From: a virus
Strand: one strand, 5' to 3'
DNA length: 27,249 nucleotides
Virus record (IMG/VR): IMGVR_UViG_3300025769_000673
Coordinates: 1 to 27,249 of that record
The position numbers and the translations under genes were made by a program. Below are positions 1 to 9,314 of the stretch, piece by piece. Numbering within the stretch: the stretch's first letter is position 1; every line of letters starts with the position of its first letter. The notes beneath the pieces are model-generated. The model made no database searches. It was not told where the DNA came from and saw only the letters and a program-made list of their open reading frames with translations.

Positions 1-15
1 TACATTTTTTGCAAT

Positions 16-318
16 TCATAGACATTGTGATGTATTACGGTCTGATATTAAAGTTACATAACATGGATTACATACTATCATATCATCATACCAGCGTCTA
101 ATAGCATTTCTTATATCTGTATTACACCTGTTACAAGTTTTACTACCTAAAGCATTATAATTTCTTTTATCAGACCTACTAAGATGTGACCAACCAAAGT
201 CAGCACCATCTTTATACAAACAACCACCGCAATAATATTTACCATTTAGTTCATGGGGTTGAGCATTTAACACACCATAAAACACAATAGTACACTTTGC
301 ACAGGCCTTAGGTCTCAT
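16..318 (-). CDS. small double zinc-site protein, function unknown
   Basis: The 100-residue product has eight cysteines in two sets: C6-x2-C9 with C30-x2-C33, and C62-x2-C65 with C83-x2-C86. Each set is a CxxC-(about 17-20)-CxxC unit, as expected for a four-cysteine zinc site, so the protein looks like two tandem zinc ribbons or treble clefs. HNH-type or recombination-associated phage zinc proteins can look like this, but I see no catalytic HNH histidines. It starts at ATG 318 without a Shine-Dalgarno site and ends with TGA. It points leftward out of the window and away from the plus-strand gene at 594. A TTCAAT-17-TATAAT promoter lies just upstream. The coding call is secure because of the regular cysteine spacing; the function is open. 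Confidence 0.8.
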   Translation of the reverse strand: MRPKACAKCTIVFYGVLNAQPHELNGKYYCGGCLYKDGADFGWSHLSRSDKRNYNALGSKTCNRCNTDIRNAIRRWYDDMIVCNPCYVTLISDRNTSQCL

Positions 319-345
319 ATTGTAAAGATTAGTTTACCTATATTT

Positions 346-374
346 ATTATAACTTTAATTTGGTGTTCATTGAA
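346..374 (-). promoter_or_regulatory. candidate sigma-70 promoter for the leftward gene at 16-318
   Basis: Read on the minus strand, TATAAT (351-346) is preceded after exactly 17 bases by TTCAAT (374-369). The -10 is consensus and the -35 is weak. It would start transcription about 20 bases before the ATG at 318. Confidence 0.45.
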
Positions 375-455
375 GAAAAACGTCTAGTATAAGCAAACAG
401 AAAATTACAATATTCACTAAGATTAGCGATTATTTCCATACCAAAACAATCAACA

Positions 456-484
456 TTGACAAAATTAGCAATATATATTATATT
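456..484 (+). promoter_or_regulatory. candidate sigma-70 promoter P1, rightward
   Basis: TTGACA (456-461), a 17-base spacer, then TATATT (479-484). The -35 is consensus. Its predicted start, near 490, coincides with the left arm of the inverted repeat at 490-501. It serves the plus-strand gene at 594 together with P2. Confidence 0.55.
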
Positions 485-488
485 GTAA

Positions 489-517
489 TTGATCAAGGCA
501 ACACAATTTTATATAAT
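489..517 (+). promoter_or_regulatory. candidate sigma-70 promoter P2, rightward
   Basis: TTGATC (489-494), a 17-base spacer, then TATAAT (512-517). The -35 lies inside the left arm of the 12-nt inverted repeat, so a protein bound there would block it. The predicted start is near 524, two or three bases before an ATG at 526. Confidence 0.55.
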
Positions 518-560
518 ATATATATATGTTAAATAGCAAAACAGCACCTTGCCTTGATCA
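490..560. repeat. 12-nt inverted repeat, probable operator pair
   Basis: TGATCAAGGCAA at 490-501 is repeated exactly as its complement TTGCCTTGATCA at 549-560, with 47 bases between. The left arm overlaps the -35 of P2. The right arm could act as -35 (CTGATC) for a weaker leftward promoter with a TGCTAT -10. The spacing suits two operator half-sites bridged by a repressor, or a very long-loop RNA hairpin. That it binds a regulator is inference. Confidence 0.6.
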
Positions 561-588
561 GTGGGTGTTGTTTTGTATTATTAAATAA
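526..588 (+). CDS. possible 20-codon leader peptide
   Basis: A 20-residue reading frame starts at ATG 526, only two or three bases after the predicted P2 start, and ends five bases before the ATG of the gene at 594. There is no Shine-Dalgarno site, so it would be translated as a leaderless message. The right arm of the inverted repeat lies inside it. It may be chance; its position is the only support. Confidence 0.2.
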   Translation: MLNSKTAPCLDQWVLFCIIK

Positions 589-593
589 GCTAT

Positions 594-986
594 ATGAAAA
601 AAGAAAAATTAGTACTCCCTATATCAATTGTAGTTTCGTCTATTATATTTGCTAGTGGACTGGTTATTGTACAAATCAATAAGCAATCTTCTATTGAGCG
701 TCAAAATGCTGCAAAAATAGCACATGAAAAATCGATACAAGAGGAGGAAAAAGCACAAAAACAAAAAGAATACATAATTAAAAGAAAAAAAGAATGCTAT
801 GATTTAGAAGTTAAAGAGAGTAAGCGGTATAACAACGTGGAAGAATCTTATTATAGTGTTCTTAGAGATGTTTGTACTATTACCTATAAGAATAACAAAG
901 CCCCCCTAGATGCACCATATATGGGTTATTTTGATGAGGATACTTTAGATTGGGTAGAGGGCAAATATTTTACCAAAGATTTTTAA
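594..986 (+). CDS. membrane-anchored small protein with two conserved-looking cysteines
   Basis: The 130-residue product has a lysine-rich N-terminus, one membrane segment at about residues 7-27, a charged coiled-coil-like stretch (35-66), and a small extracytoplasmic domain with C68 and C94 that could form a disulfide. The domain pattern (ECYDLE ... YNNVEESYY ... CTITYKN) resembles small exported proteins that I recall from uncultured bacteria and their phages, but no function is known to me. It is the only convincing rightward gene, with its own tandem promoters and operator-like repeat. A separately controlled envelope protein, such as a superinfection-exclusion or lysogenic-conversion factor, would fit; that role is inference. 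Confidence 0.75.
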   Translation: MKKEKLVLPISIVVSSIIFASGLVIVQINKQSSIERQNAAKIAHEKSIQEEEKAQKQKEYIIKRKKECYDLEVKESKRYNNVEESYYSVLRDVCTITYKNNKAPLDAPYMGYFDEDTLDWVEGKYFTKDF

Positions 987-992
987 TCTAAA

Positions 993-1014
993 AAACATCC
1001 AATTAAGGATGTTT
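993..1014 (-). terminator. intrinsic terminator ending the leftward late operon
   Basis: Read leftward, AAACATCC (1014-1007), a 6-base loop, then GGATGTTT (1000-993) form an 8-bp stem followed by a further TTT run. It lies about 80 bases past the stop codon of the last late gene (1096). On the plus strand the hairpin has no T run, so it is directional. Confidence 0.65.
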
Positions 1015-1026
1015 AATATAAAATAT

Positions 1027-1107
1027 ATGGATAAACAATCGGAAAAATTTTTACATACTGCATTAGCAGTTGTCATTGGTATGTTACTAGCAATTTTATT
1101 TGGCTAA
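1027..1107 (+). CDS. possible 26-residue membrane peptide
   Basis: A short plus-strand frame from ATG 1027 to TAA 1107 encodes a polar start (MDKQSEKF) followed by one hydrophobic segment of about 16 residues. An in-frame ATG at 1009 would add six residues but lies in the terminator stem. It follows the gene at 594 and overlaps the 3' end of the leftward gene by 12 bases. No ribosome binding site is evident. Confidence 0.25.
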   Translation: MDKQSEKFLHTALAVVIGMLLAILFG

Positions 1108-2838
1108 TTCTTCAGTAATACCTTTTCTAGTACCAACAGTAGAAGTACCACCAATTGCTTTTGCAGCGTTTTGCAATGCTTGTTGTACTAATTCTTTTTC
1201 TTTAATTGTTAAGGCTTGACCAGCCTTTATTTTTTTTGCTAAGTTTGAAATATTTATATTTTTTGTTATCTTACCAAATTTTGTTAGCAAAGGAACTATT
1301 ACGCTTGGAGATGTAATAATTGCACCAATAATAGCTGGCATACTACCTGTTACTAATCCACCACCTGCTAGAATCCCACGAGCATAAGTACCAACTGTTA
1401 TCTTGTTTGCATCCTCAATATTTTCTAAAACTTTAATAATTCTTGCCTTCTCTTTAATATCTGGTACAAGTTTTTGTAAACGCTCAAGTTTAACCTCTTT
1501 ACCTTTACCAGATATATTAGCAATTTGCGAAACCGCAGAAGCCTTTAAATTACCCTCACGATCGAATAAATCCTTCTTTAGTGCATCAAGAGCATTTTTT
1601 TCAGGAGAAAACTTTTTATCAAGCTCTTTTAATCCAGTTATTTGATCTTTTCCAAAACTGTCTAAGTATTTACGCAAATCTTTTGCAACAACTTTACTTG
1701 CATTAGATTTTGCTTGATCATATTTAGCAATGTTACTTATTGCTGTACGAGAATTTAAAAATTCTTCTGCTGTTAAAACATCAGTATCACCATATAAGTC
1801 AATAAATTTTTGCAAAGCATTTAAGTCAGCATCTTCCATTGGGTAACTGGCTCTGGTTTTTCTTAATTTACCAGCATCATCTACTTGTATTTTGTATTTA
1901 TCTTTTATGAAATTAGTTAGTGCGTTCTCTGGAAGCTGAACTACCTCATCACTTTGCTTAATCAATTTATACTCTTTACCAGTTGATGCTAATTCATCAA
2001 GACGTGTATTAAGTGCCTCTTCTACATTCCTTGCAAGTGTCATTCGTGAAATATCATCAGCTTGTGCCTTTGTGATTGTTTCAGGGTTTTTAATTAAAGT
2101 CTCAACCGTTTCTGGGGTTAGTCCTGTTATTTGTGTGGTTAAATATTCCCCAACCCCTTTAACAGTATCACCAACCTCATCAACACCAGATGCAACCTTT
2201 TTTGCAACTTTTTCTACACCTTCTTCTATTAACTCCTTACCTGCTCTAATTCCACGACTAACAGATTGAACACCCTGCTTTGTAACTGGTGGAACAGCAA
2301 TGTCCAAACCAAGCATCCCAATATTGAGCATTCCCTCAATAGTTTCTGCTGTTTGTGGATATTCAGATTTAATAACCTCCCACGCCCTTTGAGTATCCTC
2401 CATAGGACCAATTAAAGGCTCTGTTAATTCAGTAAAACCCTTTTTGACTTTTTCCTCTAACTCAACTGGCAGGACTGCTTCACCAGCACCAAACACTACA
2501 TCACCAATACTTTCTGAAATACCACGTGCAATATCACCAGTGAATGCGAAACCTCCAGCAAATGGATTAAGTTTACCTTCTTTTATTTTTGTTAAAGTAT
2601 CTGCACCACGTTGTCCAGCTTCTGAAATAGTTTGACCGACTTTTGGTATAACACTTAGTGCATCTGCAACAGTTCCACCAAGCCTGCTTAGTAAACTTAA
2701 GTCCTGTTTCACGTCTTCCTTATGTGCCTGCTTAGCCAAATATTCATCTGGATTTATGAAATCAGATTGATGTACGTTTTGTTTTATTTTCCCAGCGTTT
2801 TGTCTTATATATTCACGCTGCTCTTGTGTTAATGCCAT
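1096..2838 (-). CDS. putative internal virion / DNA-ejection protein
   Basis: The 580-residue protein is largely helical. Glycine-rich amphipathic stretches lie at about 50-190, and a strongly hydrophobic segment lies near the C-terminus (about 488-525, rich in G, A, I, V, P). There is no signal peptide and no recognisable enzyme motif. It is the last gene of the late operon, directly after a long coiled-coil protein with a lysozyme-like domain. In short-tailed phages this slot normally holds the ejection proteins that leave the capsid and form a channel across the cell envelope. The C-terminal hydrophobic segment fits insertion into a membrane. The family is not certain. It starts at ATG 2838, four bases after the upstream stop, with no Shine-Dalgarno site. 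Confidence 0.7.
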   Translation of the reverse strand: MALTQEQREYIRQNAGKIKQNVHQSDFINPDEYLAKQAHKEDVKQDLSLLSRLGGTVADALSVIPKVGQTISEAGQRGADTLTKIKEGKLNPFAGGFAFTGDIARGISESIGDVVFGAGEAVLPVELEEKVKKGFTELTEPLIGPMEDTQRAWEVIKSEYPQTAETIEGMLNIGMLGLDIAVPPVTKQGVQSVSRGIRAGKELIEEGVEKVAKKVASGVDEVGDTVKGVGEYLTTQITGLTPETVETLIKNPETITKAQADDISRMTLARNVEEALNTRLDELASTGKEYKLIKQSDEVVQLPENALTNFIKDKYKIQVDDAGKLRKTRASYPMEDADLNALQKFIDLYGDTDVLTAEEFLNSRTAISNIAKYDQAKSNASKVVAKDLRKYLDSFGKDQITGLKELDKKFSPEKNALDALKKDLFDREGNLKASAVSQIANISGKGKEVKLERLQKLVPDIKEKARIIKVLENIEDANKITVGTYARGILAGGGLVTGSMPAIIGAIITSPSVIVPLLTKFGKITKNINISNLAKKIKAGQALTIKEKELVQQALQNAAKAIGGTSTVGTRKGITEELAK

Positions 2839-2842
2839 ATTT

Positions 2843-5530
2843 TTATGATAATTTATCTAATGCCTGGTTTAATTCCCCATTTGCACCAAAAAATCGGTTA
2901 TAAACACTGTTTTTAATATTCTGTGTACTTCTTGCAAATCGTTTACCACCAGACCATCGTTCATTATAAATCTCTCTTATAATATCCTCATCACTTCCAT
3001 CCTTACCAACTTTATTGATTGCGTTTATTACCACATCCGTATTTGCACCGTGTTGTACCGCAGTACTCCAAACTACATCTCGTAAAACAGGGCTTCTATC
3101 GCCAAGACTAATTGATGTTTCATTTTCAATTTTTTGTGCTTGTGGTTGGTAGTGTGTCATACCAATATACTCTTTTTGAGCCTGTTTGAACATGTCAGGT
3201 TCTTTTTGTGCTATCTCTTTCCATTTGTTACGCCACTGTTCTGAATTAAAGGTTATTCCATCAAATTCATCTTTATATATAGAGTTATCTATAAACTTTT
3301 TAGCGTTATTGTGTGCTAATTGGTACGCACCGTAAGACCATCCACCTGTACTGTCATAACCAATTGCTCCAGGATCACCCCCACTTTCATACTTTTCGGA
3401 AAGCTCTCCTAAGCCGTTTTCTGACATGCTTAGGTCGTTATTAAAACCTGTTACGGATTGTTTATATTCCTCGAATGCGTCTGTTACTGCTTGTTCATCA
3501 TTTTTATTGATTCCCATACTGTTAAGCATTTGAGAGAACTCTCCTGCCTCTTCACCGCCTGTTGTCATGAAAGTATTGTAATCGTAATACGAAGTTGGTA
3601 TGTCTTGGTCAATAAAAGGCTTGATGTACTCTTTCATATATCCTGTTTGATAGTATTTACCACCATCTAACTCACTAACTTGATTAATTACTGAAACCGC
3701 CTTAGTGTCTACTGTACCAAGTGCTTTATCTAATTGTGTAAGGATTGCATTGTTGTTTATTGGACCAAGTAATCGTCCCAAACCAAACATCGAATACGTA
3801 CCGTCATCTTGCTTTCTTGGCGTTGCTCGTGGTATAGCATCTTCAGCAAGTCCCATATCTGGACCTGTTAATGCACCTAACTTCTTAACCTCTTTCCATT
3901 CTGTAACAACGTCTGCATAAGCACCATTTAATAAATTCAACTGCGTTGGACCAAACTTAGCTGTTCCATATTTTTCAACTAGTTGCTTATACGCCAATAT
4001 AGATGTTTTTAAGTTTTTCAAAGACTCTAACCCCTTAAACTCATCTGTCTTTTGTAAATCTAAGCGTTGATCTAGTGAAAGTTCTCCATTGGCAAGGCTT
4101 TTCTGCAAAGCTTCCTCTTCTCTAAGTTTAATTTCCTGTTTAATCTTCCCTATATTGACTTCACCTTGTTCTACTGCTATTTTTTTCAATTGCAATTCAT
4201 ACGGTAACATTTCAGCCTCTTTTTTGTTTAAAAGAGCCAACCTTTCATTATTTAATTCCTTTGTTTCAGTATCCAAAATCAAATTAGCAATACGGTTTGG
4301 CAATGTTGCAGTGTCATATTCATTTTGCAATTGTTTTTGTCTTATATTTAAGGTTTTAACCTGATCCTCTAATAATTGGCTTCTTTGATCTGCACCAAAC
4401 TCCGAATACTCCTTTGTTTTACTTTGTACAGCTGACATTAACTGTGAAGCTTCAATCCCATAATGATCCGCAATCTGTGCCACCTCTTCTATACTAGGAG
4501 TAACAACTTCTAAATCTGAATTTAACGTAATCAAAGAATTTGCAAGGTCACTTGCCACACCTTGGTTATAGTTAAAGTTTTTTTGCTTTATATCAGTGTA
4601 ATGTTGCTCTGTGTTCATTAAGAACTCCATCTTGTTACGCTCCTCTTGTGCCTGTTTCAAGATATTATCTTTATGTTGTTGGATAGTTCGGCTCTTTTCC
4701 TCTCTTGCAGAACGTACCATGCTTAACCTATCTTTAAACACACCCCAACGCTGCTCTTGCATTGCTCGCTTTGCCTGATTAATTAAACTTTGCTCTTCTT
4801 GGATTAAGTTTGAAATTCTTTGTTGTCCAGCATTAATTTCGGCTTGTAGAATACCAGATTGTATTTCTGGAGCATATCTTTGTCTACCAGTTCTTGCACC
4901 AGCAAGCTTTGTTGTTTCTTGCATGATTTCGTTTGTACGTTGCATTTCACGTCTTAAACCTGCATATTCTCTTTGAATATCTTGTATTTGTTGTTGCTCA
5001 AAAGCATCTAAACCTTCTAAATAAGAGTTATATGTACTATTAATGAGGTCAATATCTTCATCAACCGCCTGTGATCCTGGCACTGAGTAATCAACAACCT
5101 CACCCTCAACTGGTTTTTCAACAGGTTTTTTGGTTGTCCGTTCAGCATAGCTTGCAAACGGCTCTGGTCTACCCTGAGAACGTGCCAATGCGTTTTGATA
5201 AGATTGTTCATCAATATAATCAGCTCGGCTTATACCAGTTGTCATTTGTTGGAAATCTTGTTTTTGTTGTTGTAAGTCTTGTCGTGCTGGTTCAGAGGTT
5301 AAAGAAGCACGTTTTTTTCGTTCTTCTTGCATTATGATGTTACCAATCGCAGCTTCCTCTGAAATACCTTTTGCCATCTCTGACTGTACCTCTTCACCAA
5401 ATTGACCTTGTGCTGCAACAATTTGATTATCCTCTGTTAAACCAACATTATCAGTAATAAAAACATTTGCAGAACCAGCAACTGCATTTGGCACGTTTTT
5501 CTCTGGGTTTTTTGAAGCTGTTTTTACCAT
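2843..5530 (-). CDS. virion-associated lysozyme / long ejection protein
   Basis: The 895-residue protein starts with a low-complexity region (1-170) and continues with long coiled coils (about 170-480). A C-terminal domain at roughly 700-890 carries YESGGDPG, then SYGAYQLA, then a segment ending near NERWSGGKRF. This resembles lysozyme/chitosanase-like muralytic domains of phage virion proteins, with E715 as the likely catalytic acid. The expected role is to travel with the DNA and open a local hole in peptidoglycan during infection. Its neighbours are the tail fibre upstream and another ejection-type protein downstream, matching the internal-virion block of podoviruses. Enzymatic activity is inferred from motif resemblance only. 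Confidence 0.75.
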   Translation of the reverse strand: MVKTASKNPEKNVPNAVAGSANVFITDNVGLTEDNQIVAAQGQFGEEVQSEMAKGISEEAAIGNIIMQEERKKRASLTSEPARQDLQQQKQDFQQMTTGISRADYIDEQSYQNALARSQGRPEPFASYAERTTKKPVEKPVEGEVVDYSVPGSQAVDEDIDLINSTYNSYLEGLDAFEQQQIQDIQREYAGLRREMQRTNEIMQETTKLAGARTGRQRYAPEIQSGILQAEINAGQQRISNLIQEEQSLINQAKRAMQEQRWGVFKDRLSMVRSAREEKSRTIQQHKDNILKQAQEERNKMEFLMNTEQHYTDIKQKNFNYNQGVASDLANSLITLNSDLEVVTPSIEEVAQIADHYGIEASQLMSAVQSKTKEYSEFGADQRSQLLEDQVKTLNIRQKQLQNEYDTATLPNRIANLILDTETKELNNERLALLNKKEAEMLPYELQLKKIAVEQGEVNIGKIKQEIKLREEEALQKSLANGELSLDQRLDLQKTDEFKGLESLKNLKTSILAYKQLVEKYGTAKFGPTQLNLLNGAYADVVTEWKEVKKLGALTGPDMGLAEDAIPRATPRKQDDGTYSMFGLGRLLGPINNNAILTQLDKALGTVDTKAVSVINQVSELDGGKYYQTGYMKEYIKPFIDQDIPTSYYDYNTFMTTGGEEAGEFSQMLNSMGINKNDEQAVTDAFEEYKQSVTGFNNDLSMSENGLGELSEKYESGGDPGAIGYDSTGGWSYGAYQLAHNNAKKFIDNSIYKDEFDGITFNSEQWRNKWKEIAQKEPDMFKQAQKEYIGMTHYQPQAQKIENETSISLGDRSPVLRDVVWSTAVQHGANTDVVINAINKVGKDGSDEDIIREIYNERWSGGKRFARSTQNIKNSVYNRFFGANGELNQALDKLS

Positions 5531-5542
5531 ATATATTTAAAA

Positions 5543-7480
5543 TTATTTTTCAATTGCAAAATAAGGTGCACCTATATAATCTGGGAAATTTGTAATACCA
5601 CCACCAAATGCAAACCGTACATCAAAGTTAGAGTTAGTACCTGCTGGTAATGTCGTCGTTACTGTCGCCTCTAGTGTTCCATTAACATAAAAACGTGCTT
5701 CTACACCAGCTTCAAATTCAATTCGATATGTATTTACGTTCGTTAGTGTAATACCTGAAATTGCAGTCTCAGTACTTGTTGTACCATCAGCAGTATGTGC
5801 ATATAAATTACCTGAAGCATCCACACAAAAATTAACACTTGCAACAGTACTATTATAAGTTGTTAGTGGTGTTGTGTCATCCATCAACCCCCAACCCATA
5901 GCATTTGTACCAGTACTTTTTGCAGCTAATGCAAACTCTAAGAAAATGTCTTTACCATCTCCAAATAATATCCCTGCTGGCGTACTTCCATCTGGTGATA
6001 ACCAAACGTTACTAACTGTAATTGCACTTCGAGTACCTGCACCAGCGTCACCTGGAAACCAACTACCTGCACCATCAGCAGTATAACCTGTTATATTCCA
6101 AGTTCCTGTTGTTGACGTGTCATCTGTAAATAAAATTGGAAAGTTCCAATATGTTTTAGAACGAGTAGCATTTTTGATACCTGGCATTAATTCCAACTCA
6201 CCATGCGTATGTCGAGCATCTGCATCGCTACTAGTACCACCCAATAACACCTCATCATTACTAATCAATTGGAAGTTAGTTCCGTCATAACGAACAACTA
6301 CTAAACTATTAGCCTTAATTGCATTATTTTGAGGATCGTCACTTACATTTACCTTGATTGCTTTCGCACCTAAACTATTCACATTCAAGGTACATGCACC
6401 TGTGTTAGCTGTATCAGGTTTAAATACAACTTCCATACCTGCTGTATATGCTGTAGGAGCTGGACTTAATGTGACTGCATATGTGTCATTACCTGTGGTA
6501 GATGTAGCATACTGCACTTGCGATAAATTCCGTGTCTGGTCATTTGCTGTAACATATTCATTACCTGTATCTGGTGTACCACTTGTACCTACTAAAGCAT
6601 TACGTTGCAATTTAGTTGTATATGAAGCAAATTTGGGAGAAAAGTCTATCTCTGTCGCACTTACCGCATGTCCAATCTCAACCTCTACTGTACCAGGGCT
6701 ATTAGAAATAGCTCCTGCTGTATCTGATACATATAATCGATCACCTTGTGTTAAACCACTTTGACCATCATCTCGACCAATTAAAAGAACACCACCAGCA
6801 ATTGGGTTTCCGTCTGTACCTGCACCCTGTGCAATACCTAATTGTACATTGTCACATGTCGCACTTGTCGAACCGTCTGCTAATTTCCATTCATTATCAG
6901 TTTCATCTAAATATACTAATTGTCCATCTGCAACTGTTGCACCTGCTGTTGCTGTAACTACAATTCTATTTTGTGATACTGGAGTACCACCTGCTGTATC
7001 GTCTACATATTTTTTAGTTGCTAACTGTTCATCGTCTGTTGGCACTGCATAAGAACTAAGACGTGGTGGATTTGCACTATTAAAAGTTAGTGTTTCAACA
7101 TAAGTCTCGTCATTATTTTTATTCACAAACTGTGAAAGGAACGCAGGTGTGTTTGAAATACGAACAGGAGAGTTACTTCCATGATCTCGAACCAATCCAC
7201 TTGTTTCTGTATATGGATCAACCGCTAAAACAGTACTCACACCTGTTAAGGTATAAGTTCCATCTGCGTTGGCTGTAATACCTGTAAATGTAATATCTTC
7301 GGCAATGTTGTCGCCCTCTGGATTTATACGAGCATAACCTTTTGAACCAAAATTAGTCATGGTAAGGGTATTGCCATAAATATCAATCAAATTTGTTAAA
7401 ACTATGCTTGTATCCCCAATATTAGCACCAACTTGCAATTCAAGTTCTGGTGATCCCACATATAGTCTGTTATCAGCCAT
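5543..7480 (-). CDS. tail fibre / receptor-binding protein
   Basis: The 645-residue, beta-rich protein carries hallmarks of a phage fibre. About residues 140-165 contain TDDEQLATKKYVDD, a motif typical of fibres where a shaft begins. A beta domain follows at about 170-290. At about 325-415 comes a module of the type YAVTLSPAPTAYTAGM ... VRYDGTNFQLIS that recurs in many phage fibres. The last about 175 residues look like a concanavalin/LamG-type jelly roll, suited to binding sugars. It sits between the tail nozzle and the ejection proteins, the usual place for a podovirus fibre. TAATATG joins it to the upstream gene. The receptor cannot be deduced. Confidence 0.8.
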   Translation of the reverse strand: MADNRLYVGSPELELQVGANIGDTSIVLTNLIDIYGNTLTMTNFGSKGYARINPEGDNIAEDITFTGITANADGTYTLTGVSTVLAVDPYTETSGLVRDHGSNSPVRISNTPAFLSQFVNKNNDETYVETLTFNSANPPRLSSYAVPTDDEQLATKKYVDDTAGGTPVSQNRIVVTATAGATVADGQLVYLDETDNEWKLADGSTSATCDNVQLGIAQGAGTDGNPIAGGVLLIGRDDGQSGLTQGDRLYVSDTAGAISNSPGTVEVEIGHAVSATEIDFSPKFASYTTKLQRNALVGTSGTPDTGNEYVTANDQTRNLSQVQYATSTTGNDTYAVTLSPAPTAYTAGMEVVFKPDTANTGACTLNVNSLGAKAIKVNVSDDPQNNAIKANSLVVVRYDGTNFQLISNDEVLLGGTSSDADARHTHGELELMPGIKNATRSKTYWNFPILFTDDTSTTGTWNITGYTADGAGSWFPGDAGAGTRSAITVSNVWLSPDGSTPAGILFGDGKDIFLEFALAAKSTGTNAMGWGLMDDTTPLTTYNSTVASVNFCVDASGNLYAHTADGTTSTETAISGITLTNVNTYRIEFEAGVEARFYVNGTLEATVTTTLPAGTNSNFDVRFAFGGGITNFPDYIGAPYFAIEK

Positions 7481-7481
7481 A

Positions 7482-9311
7482 TTAATTTATATTTAAGTTA
7501 TTATTTTGACTATCCAATAACCGAACATTCATCGCATATGCTACTACTTCCCACTGTATATCTTTACCATTACTTTGGAAACTTACTTGCATTTCATAAA
7601 ACGGTCTTGGCTGTATATTAATAAACCCTCTAAAACGTTTTAAATTAGTACCCTTTGTGCTTCCAGTTCCACCTAATCCATGTGTACCTAAGCTATAAGT
7701 ACCAAGACCACCACCACCACTCTTGATTAAAATATCATCATTCGTTCCTTTAATTGTATTTTTAACAACCTCAGCACCATAATCATATGAAACATAAACA
7801 TCTATATCTGTATCAGATTTTATATATCCATCAACCCAAAGCTTATCAAAAACCTTTTGCTTATGACGGTGTCCAAAATTATCAAATGGAGAGTACCATT
7901 TAGAAGTAATTGGTGTACCTGCATCAGAATAACCATCTAATAATTTGTAAGTCACTGCCTCAACAGAACTGTGCATATAAAACTCTCCATTATATTCAAA
8001 TAATATACCTACTGGCATTGTCCAAGGGGTTTCCCATGCACCTGTTGCTAAATTACGTTTCAAAAGACGGTTATTAGAGCCATCTGTTTGTTTACTCTTT
8101 AGACCTACATAGAAGTTTTTTCTAAAATATCCAGCAACTACCCTATCAACTCCAAATGTATCCATATCTTTTTTAATAGGGTCAGATAAATCAACATTTT
8201 GTGGTGTCTCAATATTTTCAATATTACCAATGTTATCAATAGAAGGCTCATTACTTACTGATACAACAAAGTTTTTCATCTTTGTAATACCTAAATCAAA
8301 GGCAGTACCTTCTAAAGAAGAAGTTTTTAATACATCAACCAAAACACTCTCATTTTGTAAATCATCACTAAGCTGTAATGCGATTCTATATATATAATTT
8401 CTTGTAGTTACCAACATTGTTTTTTGAAAAACTTCTGCTGCCGTTGGAGTTTCATCTAGTGTAAATAATGCACCTTCTCCAACTATTCTTGGGCTTGAAA
8501 AAGAATAATCCGTATAATCATCTACCGCACTTTTATATACATCTCGTCGCTCTCTGTCAAAAACATATAATTGGTTATTTAAAACCTTTACAAAATCATT
8601 ATCAAAACCACTTGCTGGCGTATTAGCACTCGTTCGTATTGTCTGAGTAATAGTTTCACCAACTGCATGTCCAGCAACTGTAGGATCTGGTGTTACACCT
8701 GTTAATGTTGTGGTATTTTCACCACCTGTATATGTATAAGTTGTACCATCTATTGTTACTTGTCGTGTACCATTTGCTAAAAACCTACTCTCTGCCCATG
8801 TAGATGTACCTTGTTTTGTGATTGTATTAGATGTTGCACTTGCAAAAGTCGTTACACCGCCTGACCACATCTCTATAGTATTACCACCATCAACAAAAAG
8901 GAATAAGTCTTGTACTTCTGTCGTATCCCAAAAACTAGCTCCACGCATTGAAGCACTATTAAATCCTGTACCAATTGTTTGCCAAATATTTTTTGCAACC
9001 CCTTCAACAGTTCCTAAATAAACCTCTAGTTGTACCGAACTTCCATTGTCATATGATCTCCATGGAAACTGAACCCCTGTATGTGTCTTCCAATTACCAC
9101 CCCCCAAAATAGGAAATCGTCCTTGTGAAGTTCCGCCAAACTCTGTATAGCCTGGTCTATTACCAATCTTTTCACCATCAACGGTAATAATATTTTGAGA
9201 ACCAGAAACCGCTGTACCAGGTTTTTCTTTTGTTACATCTCTTTTATTTCTGTATCCAGCAGAAAAATCTTCTATTGTTCTAAAACCTTTCAAGGTACTT
9301 TCTCTTGGCAT
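7482..9311 (-). CDS. tail nozzle protein (T7 gp12 / P22 gp10-like)
   Basis: The 609-residue, beta-strand-rich protein contains a near-N-terminal segment with SQNIITVDGEKIGNRPGY (about residues 37-54). This matches the recurring 'N-x-DGxxxxRPGY' opening of podovirus tail nozzle/stabilisation proteins. The rest looks like a beta-propeller with repeated short strands. The C-terminal part (about 480-600) has a glycine-rich loop and a final beta domain. The nozzle assembles below the adaptor and plugs the tail channel. The adaptor gene is immediately upstream and the fibre gene immediately downstream, as expected. Homology is judged from motif and context. Confidence 0.75.
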   Translation of the reverse strand: MPRESTLKGFRTIEDFSAGYRNKRDVTKEKPGTAVSGSQNIITVDGEKIGNRPGYTEFGGTSQGRFPILGGGNWKTHTGVQFPWRSYDNGSSVQLEVYLGTVEGVAKNIWQTIGTGFNSASMRGASFWDTTEVQDLFLFVDGGNTIEMWSGGVTTFASATSNTITKQGTSTWAESRFLANGTRQVTIDGTTYTYTGGENTTTLTGVTPDPTVAGHAVGETITQTIRTSANTPASGFDNDFVKVLNNQLYVFDRERRDVYKSAVDDYTDYSFSSPRIVGEGALFTLDETPTAAEVFQKTMLVTTRNYIYRIALQLSDDLQNESVLVDVLKTSSLEGTAFDLGITKMKNFVVSVSNEPSIDNIGNIENIETPQNVDLSDPIKKDMDTFGVDRVVAGYFRKNFYVGLKSKQTDGSNNRLLKRNLATGAWETPWTMPVGILFEYNGEFYMHSSVEAVTYKLLDGYSDAGTPITSKWYSPFDNFGHRHKQKVFDKLWVDGYIKSDTDIDVYVSYDYGAEVVKNTIKGTNDDILIKSGGGGLGTYSLGTHGLGGTGSTKGTNLKRFRGFINIQPRPFYEMQVSFQSNGKDIQWEVVAYAMNVRLLDSQNNNLNIN

Positions 9312-9314
9312 ATT

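Noticed and set aside
4089-4364. Other plus-strand frames of 60-90 codons opposite late genes (for example here)
   Set aside because: All are antisense shadows of well-supported minus-strand genes.
6354-6764. A 136-codon open frame on the plus strand
   Set aside because: It lies antisense to the tail fibre gene, has no ribosome site or promoter, and its composition mirrors the codon pattern of the opposite strand.
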